Of a stretch of DNA of 64,000 bases, positions 30,143 to 37,200 are shown piece by piece; the stretch's first letter is position 1, and every line of letters starts with the position of its first letter. The notes beneath the pieces were generated by a model. That model was not told the origin of the DNA, searched no databases, and worked only from the letters and a program-made list of their open reading frames with translations. This DNA is from a virus: the IMG/VR virus record IMGVR_UViG_3300005096_000071, positions 1 through 64,000 of that record. One strand, given 5' to 3'. The position numbers and the translations under genes were made by a program.

Positions 30143-30284
30143 GGTTCGACAGCCGCCGCGGTTGTCGAACCTCGACGCTATCGCGGGGGCCGGCCGTGGG
30201 TTCCTCGCGATGGGATGCGCGGCGGCGATCCTGCTCACGCTCGGCGCGTGCTACCTCGTGGCAAAGGGCGACCACGATGGGTGA
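30135..30284 (+). CDS. small membrane protein
   Basis: 49 aa, GTG 30135 overlapping the previous gene by 8 nt. Residues 22-42 (GFLAMGCAAAILLTLGACYL) form a membrane span. Its first codons contain a perfect hairpin (30141-30173). Unknown role. Confidence 0.5.
   Translation: MPEVRQPPRLSNLDAIAGAGRGFLAMGCAAAILLTLGACYLVAKGDHDG
30141..30173 (+). promoter_or_regulatory. 11-bp perfect inverted repeat at a gene start
   Basis: GAGGTTCGACA - 11 nt - TGTCGAACCTC. It spans the stop region of the 29915-30142 gene and codons 3-13 of the membrane protein. Could terminate, occlude initiation, or be a protein site. Confidence 0.55.
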
Positions 30285-30326
30285 CGTGATCGACGGCAAC
30301 ATAAACTGGGAGCTGCGTAAGGGATC

Positions 30327-31286
30327 TCAACGCGGTGGCGCCAGACCGACATCGTCGCCGAGGGCCCTGCCGATCCGGACCAAGACCCGGCCGTCGCCAT
30401 TGTTGATCGTCATCGTTCTCCCGACTTTGGACTTCACCGAAACCTCGCTCGATGTGGTGGCGCCCTCGGTCGAGGTGGCGATCGCGACCATCTGATCCTC
30501 GGCGTTGTCCCAGCAGCACCGCAGGTTCACGCCCTCGCCGAGCCGCTCCTGAGCCACCTCTGAAAGCTCGTCGCACCACCCCGGCATACTCGGGCGGGCG
30601 ACCACCTCCCACGCCATGCCGGCGTAGCCTCGCACCTCGACCACGTCGCCGATGCTGAGTTGTTTGTGGTCGCCGACCGGCTCGTCGCCGAGTCGCGACA
30701 CAAGGAACGGCCGCATCATGCCCTTGAAGGGGCCGTCGAGCGCCAGCATCGTCCTGGTCTCGAAGCGCCGATCGCAGTCGTTCCCGATCCCCGTCATCGC
30801 CCACCGCGACGTCAAGCCCGCGAATTGCATCGCGGTGACGTCGCCCGGCTGCATGTTCCCGAGGAGTCGATCGGATAGGTAGGTGATCTCGACCTTTGCG
30901 ATCGCCATAATCGCCCCGTCCCCCGCGGCCTCGGATGCCAGTTTGAGTGCGTCCAGATCGTGGTCCGACAGCGCGGATCTTGCTGTGACGCTGAGTCCTT
31001 TGACCGCCCGGACCAGTGCCTCCTCCGTTTTCTCCGAAGCCGCCGCGGCTGCCAACCTGTCGCGCTCGCGCATCGAAACGGTGCGCGGGTAGGCGATCTC
31101 GAACGTCGCCCCATGGGGGAGAGACTCAGGCGTCCGGTACACACCGATCCCCCCGAGGCGGACAAAACGATCGCCGGTGAGGATCACCCACAGGTCCGGG
31201 TCCAGCGTCGAATCGTTGTGCGCTACCAGGACAATGTCGCCGGGGTGGAGGTCGCGCGCGGTTACTCTGGTGTTTTCATTGCTCAC
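30327..31286 (-). CDS. hypothetical protein, 319 aa
   Basis: GTG 31286 (MSNENTRVTARDLHPGDIVL); the ATG of the GAGCAATG context is out of frame here, so GTG 7 nt earlier is used. ARDLHPGDIVLVAH suggests a small barrel. Residues about 75-125 are helical (RERDRLAAAAASEKTEEALV). The C-terminal part has a GDVVEVRGYAGMAWEVVARP barrel and NLRCCWDN. Reads like two regulator-of-expression-type barrels around a helical core; family unknown. Confidence 0.55.
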   Translation of the reverse strand: MSNENTRVTARDLHPGDIVLVAHNDSTLDPDLWVILTGDRFVRLGGIGVYRTPESLPHGATFEIAYPRTVSMRERDRLAAAAASEKTEEALVRAVKGLSVTARSALSDHDLDALKLASEAAGDGAIMAIAKVEITYLSDRLLGNMQPGDVTAMQFAGLTSRWAMTGIGNDCDRRFETRTMLALDGPFKGMMRPFLVSRLGDEPVGDHKQLSIGDVVEVRGYAGMAWEVVARPSMPGWCDELSEVAQERLGEGVNLRCCWDNAEDQMVAIATSTEGATTSSEVSVKSKVGRTMTINNGDGRVLVRIGRALGDDVGLAPPR

Positions 31287-31325
31287 ACGCCGAGGGTACA
31301 CCATATGCGGGCGATCCACGAGGTG
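31287..31325 (-). promoter_or_regulatory. degenerate start-cassette relative
   Basis: On the - strand GGTGTACCCT, then GTGAGCAATG. -10-like TACCCT is 6 nt from GTG 31286 and 13 nt from the out-of-frame ATG. No TTGC at the usual place. Either decayed or adapted to the GTG start. Confidence 0.45.
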
Positions 31326-31338
31326 GTAAGGTGGCCGT

Positions 31339-32025
31339 GTGCCGACTCTCGACCCCAGCCGCTACGGTGGCCCCGTCCGTGCCCCGCGCGACTGCGCGTG
31401 TCCTGACCCCGCCACCCCGGGGACGTCGCCGAACATGCTCCCCGTCTCCGACCCGTGCGCCGAGGGGGAGGGGAACGTCCCTGTGGTCGACACTACCTAC
31501 CAGTGCAGCGTGATGGTGGGGCTCCAGCCAACTCTCGACCGCGCCCGCCGGGTTGTGCACGAGATCGGCATGAGGCCCTACCGGGTCTTCATCGTGTGGC
31601 AGGAGCGCAACCAGAACCGCGATCTTGTGGAGGTGGCTCGAAAAGAGCTGATGCCGGTGCGGGTCGACGGCCTCGACGGGGTCGATCTCTCGCTGGGCGC
31701 CGCGGGCCTCCAGGCCGAGGGCGCGATCACCCTCCGGGAGGTGAGCCCGGCTCAGACATCCGAGGACGAGCTGCGCGGCTACCTGAACGGCGTAGAGTGG
31801 GCGGCGCAGACCAGCAATCGCGAGTACTTCTACGAGGTACAGGCGGCGGCCAGGTGCGTCGGGGAGTCGCCACGCGTCCGGCGTTTCATCCTTGCGAGTG
31901 AGCCGTTCCTGAAGGGCGGTGCCGGAGAGTTTCGCGTCCGGCTCGTCGACCAGGAGATCGCGCGTCGCGACGGACAGGATCGGACCGTGGTCGCTGAGAC
32001 CGGCGGCCCTCGCCTGGTGACGTAG
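31339..32025 (+). CDS. hypothetical protein, 228 aa
   Basis: GTG 31339 preceded by TAAGGT 6 nt upstream, the leaderless-type layout. N-terminal 55 residues Pro/Cys-rich (CACPDPATPG). Then RRVVHEIGMRPYRVFIVWQE and REYFYEVQAAARCVGESPRV. Isolated + gene between two - genes. It could be a small virion or adaptor protein; no family recognised. Confidence 0.5.
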   Translation: MPTLDPSRYGGPVRAPRDCACPDPATPGTSPNMLPVSDPCAEGEGNVPVVDTTYQCSVMVGLQPTLDRARRVVHEIGMRPYRVFIVWQERNQNRDLVEVARKELMPVRVDGLDGVDLSLGAAGLQAEGAITLREVSPAQTSEDELRGYLNGVEWAAQTSNREYFYEVQAAARCVGESPRVRRFILASEPFLKGGAGEFRVRLVDQEIARRDGQDRTVVAETGGPRLVT

Positions 32026-32026
32026 G

Positions 32027-32230
32027 TCAGACCCTCGGGGGCCACTCCCATCGGCCATTGCTGTCGCCTTGTATCGAGACGACGCTGTCGATTCGAATCG
32101 ACTCACCGTCCTGCGGAAAGATCTGCAGCTTCAGGCAGCTGTCGGAGTGGACCTTGACCACTATCGCTGCGTGTGGCCCGTCTCCCTCGGAGCCGTAGTA
32201 GTGAACGATTCGACCGATCGATGGCTTCAT
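32027..32230 (-). CDS. conserved small phage protein (IGRIVHYY type)
   Basis: 67 aa from ATG 32230. KPSIGRIVHYYGSEGDGPHAAIVVKV...FPQDGESIRI...WEWPPRV follows the pattern of a widespread small phage protein with an N-terminal 'GRiVhYy' and C-terminal 'W-WPPR'. Likely a small beta barrel. Function unknown. Confidence 0.65.
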   Translation of the reverse strand: MKPSIGRIVHYYGSEGDGPHAAIVVKVHSDSCLKLQIFPQDGESIRIDSVVSIQGDSNGRWEWPPRV

Positions 32231-32252
32231 GTGCTGGTGGTACCATGACGGA

Positions 32253-32756
32253 ATGACGATCGGCACCGAGTACGAGATCAACACGCGGACGGCGATCTTC
32301 CGATCAACGTTCGAGTCCGGCACGATCGCCGAACACACCTACGACGGCTCGGTGTTGACGATCTCCGCATTTGGAGGATCGGAGTTCGGCGAGTTTCCGA
32401 TCGAGGACCTCGTTGCGGTGAACCGGAAGTACCGAGCCTGGCAGCGGCTTGTCCGCGAGAAGCTCACGCCGACCATCGAGCCGCGGCCGCTCTATGACGC
32501 GAACTGGAGCAGTGCCCGCGACCGCATCCGCCACTCGTTCGAGACGCACGGGATGCAGCTGTCTAAACTCGACTGGCGCCGAGGCCGAGGGATCCGGATC
32601 GAGGAGCGCCCGCTGGTCGCTGTGACCTGGGCGGTCGGCGAGTGCTGGACCGCAGCGCTCGCGCGGTTCTTCAACACGGCGGCCCTCGCCTGCACCGACG
32701 GCGGTGCAGGCATCGACGAGGTTGTGGTCGAAGACGTGGCCGACCTCGTGCTATAG
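32253..32756 (+). CDS. hypothetical protein, 167 aa
   Basis: ATG 32253 with TACCAT 6 nt upstream, so likely leaderless. N-terminal half beta-rich (TEYEINTRTAIFRSTFESGT), second half helical (SSARDRIRHSFETHGMQLSK) with HFETHGMQ. Divergent from the 32027-32230 gene, 22 nt between starts. Unknown. Confidence 0.55.
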   Translation: MTIGTEYEINTRTAIFRSTFESGTIAEHTYDGSVLTISAFGGSEFGEFPIEDLVAVNRKYRAWQRLVREKLTPTIEPRPLYDANWSSARDRIRHSFETHGMQLSKLDWRRGRGIRIEERPLVAVTWAVGECWTAALARFFNTAALACTDGGAGIDEVVVEDVADLVL

Positions 32757-32775
32757 GCGACGCGGAGTAGAGCTT

Positions 32776-33183
32776 TTACCAGCGGGCGGCCGCTAAGCGC
32801 TGCTCCAGCTTGCGCCCGTCGAGCGTCGGTCGGACATCCGCGGGCTCCTCGGCCTCGATCGAGAGCTTCCGCTGAAAGTGCCGGGCCGTGAACTCGGCAC
32901 TTTCAGCGTTGAACATGAGACGGTCGAGGCGGGTCCACGGTTTCCGCTCACTCCGATTGGTCCGGACCATCTCGCGGTTGTAGTCCCGTATTTTCTCGGG
33001 GACGCTGGTGACGTGGAGCCGGCCGTTCATCCACGCGCGGAGCGTGTAGAGCGTGGTCATGTAGGGCTTGTAAGTGGCAGGGGAGGGTCTCATGGGCTCC
33101 CAGAGCCCCAGGCTTTGCGCGGCCTCGCTGCGGTGGATCTCGGTTTTCAGGGCGATGATGTCGACGTTTCGGTACCAGGACAT
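32776..33183 (-). CDS. hypothetical basic protein, 135 aa
   Basis: MSWYRNVDIIALKTEIHRSE; Arg/Trp-rich, helical C-terminus (SAEFTARHFQRKLSIEAEEP). Start overlaps the end of the PTH2-like ORF by 37 nt. Unknown function. Confidence 0.55.
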   Translation of the reverse strand: MSWYRNVDIIALKTEIHRSEAAQSLGLWEPMRPSPATYKPYMTTLYTLRAWMNGRLHVTSVPEKIRDYNREMVRTNRSERKPWTRLDRLMFNAESAEFTARHFQRKLSIEAEEPADVRPTLDGRKLEQRLAAARW

Positions 33184-33491
33184 GTTCTCTCGCTAAGCAA
33201 CGGGAGCCCCGCGAGGGCCTCCCGTATCTTTGGGTGTTGGATGCGGCGAAACGGGACCACCCCGAACGCCATCAGGGATCCGCGCCACGGCGGATCGGGT
33301 TCTTCGATCGGTACGACCGACGCGCCCGCCGCTGAGGCCAGCGACGCGACGCGATCCAGCTCGCGCTCGTCGGCTGCAGCGAGCACGACGACGCACGTGT
33401 CGGCGCCGTGGTGCTCTCCGGTGCGGGCGGCCGCGTGTGCCAGCTGGGCCGCGAGTACGCCCAGGGGGACGTCTGTGCGGACTACGAGGTA
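33147..33491 (-). CDS. PTH2-like (peptidyl-tRNA hydrolase II) ORF without a start codon
   Basis: YLVVRTDVPLGVLAAQLAHA then ADTCVVVLAAADERELDRVA and GASVVPIEEPD match the PTH2 fold: strand with 'YLVVR-D-p-G--aaQ--HA', then 'vvl-v--e-eL'. About 95 recognisable residues of the usual 115-120. The first coding residue lies directly after the encoded CCA of the tRNA, and no ATG, GTG or TTG is in frame before it. A non-standard start after tRNA 3' processing, or a lost start, are possible. PTH2 recycles peptidyl-tRNA, which fits its place behind tRNAs. Confidence 0.6.
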   Translation of the reverse strand, partial: YLVVRTDVPLGVLAAQLAHAAARTGEHHGADTCVVVLAAADERELDRVASLASAAGASVVPIEEPDPPWRGSLMAFGVVPFRRIQHPKIREALAGLPLLSERTCPGTETSTSSP

Positions 33492-33492
33492 A

Positions 33493-33575
33493 TGGTGGAG
33501 AGAGCAGGATTCGAACCTGCGACCAACAGCAGCACCCGAGGGCCCGCCTTGCTCTGACCGCTGAGCTATCTCTCC
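33493..33575 (-). tRNA. tRNA with an enlarged anticodon loop (isotype uncertain)
   Basis: Acceptor GGAGAGA/TCTCTCC, discriminator A, CCA encoded; D-stem GCTC/GAGC; T-arm GCAGG TTCGAAT CCTGC. Between D- and T-arms are 29 nt instead of about 23. The best stem is GGCGG/CTGCT (two G-U), leaving an 11-nt loop GCCCTCGGGTG. Acceptor and T-arm resemble tRNA-Ser, but there is no proper long variable arm. The anticodon cannot be fixed by eye. Confidence 0.6.
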
Positions 33576-33652
33576 GGGGGGCCGGACAGGACTCGAACCT
33601 GCGACACTCGGGGTGCTTAGCCCCGCCGCTCTGCCAACTGAGCTACCGGCCC
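33576..33652 (-). tRNA. tRNA, anticodon AAG by geometry (isotype uncertain)
   Basis: Acceptor GGGCCGG/CCGGCCC, D-stem GCTC/GAGC, anticodon stem CGGGG/CCCCG with loop CTAAGCA, T-arm GCAGG TTCGAGT CCTGT. AAG would be Leu, but the variable loop is short (class I) and C37 is unusual. The 3' end abuts the next tRNA with no spacer, so both come from one transcript. Confidence 0.7.
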
Positions 33653-33805
33653 GTGAACGCACGAAACCCGACGGCCGGGTCTCGTTTTCGGTCTCCCCGT
33701 GGGGCTGACTGTCAAGCGCGCATGCCACAAGGTTGATCATCGTCGAGGGTCTCGTCAAGGGGGGTATTGCAAAAGACACTCCGCCCGTCGCCGATCCTGA
33801 CACCA

Positions 33806-34552
33806 TCACTCCCTTTTCTTGCACGCCGCGATAAAGGCCGCCGCGATAAAGGCCGCCGCGATAAAGGCCGCGGCGATGCCGGCCGGGTCCGACGGGTGAG
33901 CCCTGATCGGTATCGAGCTGGTGGTCGTGGTGTTGGCCACAACGGCGTCCTTTCGTTCGACGAAATCCGACCGCAGATCCTTGGCGCAGATCCACACCAT
34001 TGCGGTGTTGCAGAGTGAGGCGAGATCGTTGTCGTCCCCAGGAATCCAGCACCACGCGGTGTCGGTACCGTCGGCGACACCGATGCAACTCCGGAGCGAT
34101 GCGACAATGTCGCGCTGTTCCAGTTCCTGGTGGACTGCCTGCCGGCGCTCGGCCTCGACGAGTACGAGCTGAGCCTCCAGATCGTCGACGCGCTTACGGA
34201 GCATCCTCGCGTTTAGGGCGAGCGAGCGAACCGCATCCCGCTCTGCCGAAGGGCGCGGGCTCCCGTGGGCCATCGCCTTGTGAGCGAGTAGCCCCAACTC
34301 GAAGCTATCGGCAGCGTCTAGCGACTGGATCGTGACATTGACCGCGCCAGGGGATGGAGATGAAAGGTCGGGGCGGATCATAATCTGCGACCCGCACGCC
34401 TGGCACGTCACGCGGGTAGGCATCACGACAACCTCGACCGCGGGCACACCCTTGCTCGGCTGGGGACCGTCGTGTAGGCGCATTCCGTCGCGCCACGCCC
34501 CTGTCTCAGCCTCGGTCGTTCCTCCGCAAGCGCAGTAGACGCTGCCGAACAT
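33806..34552 (-). CDS. zinc-ribbon, coiled-coil and Ala/Phe/Ile-repeat tail protein
   Basis: 248 aa from ATG 34552. N-terminal VYCACGGTT and VTCQACGSQI form a two-knuckle zinc ribbon. Residues about 120-165 are coiled coil (RKRVDDLEAQLVLVEAERRQ). After a disordered Thr/Ser stretch, the C-terminus is GIAAAFIAAAFIAAAFIAAC followed by KKRE, a hydrophobic segment made by a 15-bp repeat. This resembles a tail anchor: membrane segment with positive end. Unknown function. Confidence 0.55.
   Translation of the reverse strand: MFGSVYCACGGTTEAETGAWRDGMRLHDGPQPSKGVPAVEVVVMPTRVTCQACGSQIMIRPDLSSPSPGAVNVTIQSLDAADSFELGLLAHKAMAHGSPRPSAERDAVRSLALNARMLRKRVDDLEAQLVLVEAERRQAVHQELEQRDIVASLRSCIGVADGTDTAWCWIPGDDNDLASLCNTAMVWICAKDLRSDFVERKDAVVANTTTTSSIPIRAHPSDPAGIAAAFIAAAFIAAAFIAACKKRE
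33830..33874 (-). repeat. three copies of a 15-bp tandem repeat
   Basis: GATAAAGGCCGCCGC three times (the third with two changes) at 33830, 33845, 33860. On the - strand it encodes AAFIA repeated, giving the hydrophobic tail. A length-variable unit of 5 residues. Confidence 0.85.
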
Positions 34553-34554
34553 CG

Positions 34555-35706
34555 CTATTGACCCCAGTCCGCGTAAGGCCCGCCCACCGTGTGACAGTAG
34601 TGATCGAGCATCCACCCCCACGGCCCCGGAGTATTTGGGAGATCGGGTCCAATGATGGCCGGATTCGTATCCCATGGGTGCCCGGCAGTGTTGGCAAGGC
34701 GGAGGAACTCCGCCCCCTCGTTTGCCATCGCGTCGGTGTGGGTGTCGCCCGGGTTGAACGGTGGGACCGTGCGCCCTTCCCCGAAGTCGCAAAGGAACGC
34801 GAAGTTGCCAGCGGCGACCATGTCGATCGCTAGATTTGTGCTTGGGAGCAGAAAGTCATAGCAGGTGCTCGTTCCGGGGCCGCAGTACTGGTCGGGCTCT
34901 CCGCCGTGTAGCACAATTGCGGCAACCGTTCCAAGCGGCACCATGGGATCGCCGAATGCGATCCCTCCAGACCATATCGCCGCACCCGCAAGATCGTCGC
35001 GCTCGGTCATCAGGTAGCTCGACATGATAGCGCCAGCTGACGCGCCACCAGTCGTGATCCGAGTCGGGTCGTATTGCCCCGACATACACGAGAGGACCGC
35101 ATCCATCAAAAGAAAATCGTCGGGTCGGTCGGTCTGTTCCACTGGGTTGTCGTGGTCCCCGGTGATCCACCAAGGGAACGGGTTGAGGGCGAACCCCTCT
35201 TCGGCCGAGAGTGATGGATCACGACCTCCAACGGCTTCGGGGTCGGCTTCGGGAATCACAAAGATCCCACCCTCTGCTGCAACCATCGATCGTGTCGCGG
35301 CAGCGGACCCCCAAGGAAGCACGAGCGCAACCGTTCCATTCGTGCCGTACCAGTGGAACGAAATCGGGCCGCCGACGCCGCTGATCTCGATAAACGCATC
35401 GCGGCAGGGAAGTCCGTCGCCGCAAAAAGTGTTCATGCCGTCGACGATCGACGCGGGGCAGTCGAACGCAAGGTCGTCACCTCCGGAGCTAGAACCTCCT
35501 TCGAGATCAAGCGGTGTCCCAGATCCGGTCGAGGGACCGCCCATAGTGTCGGAGCCCGTTGCCGGGTCCTCACAGAGACACACGCAACCCGGAGGGCAGA
35601 TGTCATCGACGCGAAAGGTAGCGTCCTCGACGCGGGCGGACACGTCGATGCAAGCGGTGGGAAGGAGGCCAAAGGCGGCCATGATAATGGACTGTGCGCT
35701 GTTCAT
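34555..35706 (-). CDS. esterase/depolymerase-like lipoprotein of myxobacterial type
   Basis: 383 aa. N-terminus MNSAQSIIMAAFGLLPTAC has a lipobox (LPTAC, Cys 19). Then CPPGCVCLCEDPATG and a linker rich in Ser/Gly/Thr/Asp (GSGTPLDLEGGSSSGGDD). The domain from about 85 on is alpha/beta-hydrolase-like: GPISFHWYGTNGTVALVLPW strands, nucleophile elbow GGASAGA (Ser about 235), ...GDHDNPVEQTDRPDDFLLMD before it, LHGGEPDQYCGP (Asp) and a late DHYCHTVGGPY (His). This matches polyhydroxybutyrate-depolymerase/feruloyl-esterase-type secreted proteins. The linker style is typical of Nannocystis-group myxobacterial lipoproteins. Probably host-derived; may act on the host surface or exopolymer. Confidence 0.65.
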   Translation of the reverse strand: MNSAQSIIMAAFGLLPTACIDVSARVEDATFRVDDICPPGCVCLCEDPATGSDTMGGPSTGSGTPLDLEGGSSSGGDDLAFDCPASIVDGMNTFCGDGLPCRDAFIEISGVGGPISFHWYGTNGTVALVLPWGSAAATRSMVAAEGGIFVIPEADPEAVGGRDPSLSAEEGFALNPFPWWITGDHDNPVEQTDRPDDFLLMDAVLSCMSGQYDPTRITTGGASAGAIMSSYLMTERDDLAGAAIWSGGIAFGDPMVPLGTVAAIVLHGGEPDQYCGPGTSTCYDFLLPSTNLAIDMVAAGNFAFLCDFGEGRTVPPFNPGDTHTDAMANEGAEFLRLANTAGHPWDTNPAIIGPDLPNTPGPWGWMLDHYCHTVGGPYADWGQ

Positions 35707-35774
35707 TTCGCCTTAGTTGGTATCAGATTTAGCGTCGTGGCAGCAAGACGCCGTTCGAGCCTGCGCCTCGTCTG

Positions 35775-36080
35775 TCACTGCCATTCTGTCCCGTCCCAGT
35801 ACTTGCCGTAGCTCCACCGGAGCGATTCCCCCATGTCCCAGACCTCGACCCCCCCGTAGTTATCGATCCCGGTGTTCGGGAAGTACCCGAACTCGAACAG
35901 GGCCTCCCGGAGCGCCTCGCACCACTCCTCGGGGTGGTGGTGCTGGCCGACCCGCACCTTAGCCGCGACCTCGTGGCCGTGCCAAAGGAAGGGGACGTGG
36001 AGCAGCACGTAGGGAACGCCCTGCCGCGTACAGTGCGACGTTGTTACCGGCCCGTCGGGGCGTTCGAGTTCGGTCGTCAC
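35775..36080 (-). CDS. hypothetical protein, 101 aa
   Basis: GTG 36080 overlapping the previous stop by 4 nt (GTGA); a longer start at 36155 would overlap the previous gene by 79 nt. VPYVLLHVPFLWHGHEVAAK and GYFPNTGIDNYGGVEVWDMG...WDGTEWQ: aromatic, His-rich, beta-like. Unknown. Confidence 0.55.
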   Translation of the reverse strand: MTTELERPDGPVTTSHCTRQGVPYVLLHVPFLWHGHEVAAKVRVGQHHHPEEWCEALREALFEFGYFPNTGIDNYGGVEVWDMGESLRWSYGKYWDGTEWQ

Positions 36081-36244
36081 AGGAACCTCTGTCGGGTTGG
36101 CGTCTCTGCAATGAAGTCGCGCCCCGCGAGCCAACGCTTTCGCATCCGCTCGCATTGCACCGTGGCTTGCCGCCGCAGCATATCCGACCGTTCGAGCTTG
36201 CGGCGGAGTTCATCGATCACCGCTTGCTGCTGATCGATTGTCAT
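36077..36244 (-). CDS. 55-aa coiled-coil protein
   Basis: MTIDQQQAVIDELRRKLERS then DMLRRQATVQCERMRKRWLA. One basic coiled coil. Overlaps the ASCH gene end and the next start by 4 nt each, so it is part of a tightly coupled operon. Confidence 0.6.
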   Translation of the reverse strand: MTIDQQQAVIDELRRKLERSDMLRRQATVQCERMRKRWLAGRDFIAETPTRQRFL

Positions 36245-36642
36245 TGCGCAGTGCTCGGGATGAGGGCGAGGACGACATCGGGGACGGTCCACACGCCCTG
36301 CCGTCCCTTGCAGGGAACCGGCTCGATCCTCCGTGGGGCGCGGAAGATCCACCGCCACGACTCCGGATCTGAAAAGGGGCAGATCGTGGTGAGCTTGCAC
36401 CGCGGCCCGATCGCCGCATCGAGGATCGCAGTCCCGACGATCACCCCGCGTGGCCTCATGTAGGGCCAGGGCTCATCGTCCGGGGCGGTGAGCCCTGGAG
36501 GTGTCCACCGGGTGAGGCCGGCATGGATCGCGACCCGCTGGCCGACGAGCCCAGCGTGGGGCCGCCAACTTCGGTTCTCGCAGATCTTGCGGCCCACGAT
36601 GATGAGATCCGCGAACGGTTGCCAGATTGTGATAGCTCTCAC
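36241..36642 (-). CDS. ASCH-domain protein
   Basis: 133 aa. MRAITIWQPFADLIIVGRKICENRSWRPHAGLVGQRVAIHAG (parts AITIWQPFADLIIVGRKICE and VGQRVAIHAGL) is the ASCH signature: 'iWQPwA-lI--G-K--E-R-w', then 'G--iaIHA'. The end (WRWIFRAPRRIEPVPCKGRQ) completes the barrel. ASCH domains bind RNA or modified nucleobases. Full length for the family. Confidence 0.75.
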   Translation of the reverse strand: MRAITIWQPFADLIIVGRKICENRSWRPHAGLVGQRVAIHAGLTRWTPPGLTAPDDEPWPYMRPRGVIVGTAILDAAIGPRCKLTTICPFSDPESWRWIFRAPRRIEPVPCKGRQGVWTVPDVVLALIPSTAQ

Positions 36643-36643
36643 G

Positions 36644-36871
36644 TTAGGTTCCTCTGGCTCGTTTCTCGACGGCCCGGTTCAGCGACTCACCCATCGCGGT
36701 GCCTAGGTGGTGGGTCCAGGCGAGGAACCGCGCCATGCTGGGGCCACGCGAGGCGTAGCGCCTGAATCCAAGCCGCTGCGCGAGTTTCTTCGCGATCCTT
36801 CGCGGCCGTTTCCTTCGTGGAGCCAGAGGGTCGCGGCTCCGCCTGTGTGCTCCAAACCGTCGTTTGGTCAC
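36644..36871 (-). CDS. basic protein, paralogue of the 13991-14239 product
   Basis: 75 aa. Shares APRRKRPRRIAKKLAQRLG with the 13991-14239 protein; the rest (PSMARFLAWTHHLGTAMGES) is divergent. Probably nucleic-acid binding. Start overlaps the previous gene's stop by 4 nt. Confidence 0.6.
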   Translation of the reverse strand: MTKRRFGAHRRSRDPLAPRRKRPRRIAKKLAQRLGFRRYASRGPSMARFLAWTHHLGTAMGESLNRAVEKRARGT

Positions 36872-37200
36872 AGCTGGACCATCCCCAGCGCGAGCCCGCG
36901 AGCGAGGAGCGCCGCCGAGACCCGATCTTGCTCGTGGTCGACAAAGTAGGGCTTCCCGGTGGCCTTGCGCAGTGTGGCGCGCTGCTTAGCGAACAGCCGA
37001 TCGAGCCTGGCGATAGCCCCCGCGTCCTTCGACGCGGCGTGCTGGCGCCGGTAGGGACACGGCAACCGCGAGATCGTGAGCCCATGCCGCGCTACGGTCG
37101 CGCGGGTCGGCTTCAGGTTGTGGAAGCCCACGCCGGAGATCTCCTCTGGGAGTGCGGGGTTGAGGGTCCGCCCGTGGGCGGTGCGCCTGACCGCGTTCAT
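36868..37200 (-). CDS. hypothetical basic protein, 110 aa
   Basis: MNAVRRTAHGRTLNPALPEE; Arg-rich first half, C-terminal AIARLDRLFAKQRATLRKATGKPYFVDHE. Coupled on both sides by 4-nt overlaps. Unknown. Confidence 0.55.
   Translation of the reverse strand: MNAVRRTAHGRTLNPALPEEISGVGFHNLKPTRATVARHGLTISRLPCPYRRQHAASKDAGAIARLDRLFAKQRATLRKATGKPYFVDHEQDRVSAALLARGLALGMVQL

Noticed and set aside
30277-30495. ORF MGDVIDGNINWELRKGSQRG on the + strand
   Set aside because: Most of it lies opposite the 3' end of the convergent 30327-31286 gene and turns low-complexity. The ATG and first 15 codons might be real, but not enough to list.
33653-33805. Host-like promoter upstream of the tRNA pair (TTGACA / TTGACG)
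   Set aside because: Two -35-like hexamers are present on the - strand, but neither has a convincing -10 at 16-18 nt. Not listed as a feature.
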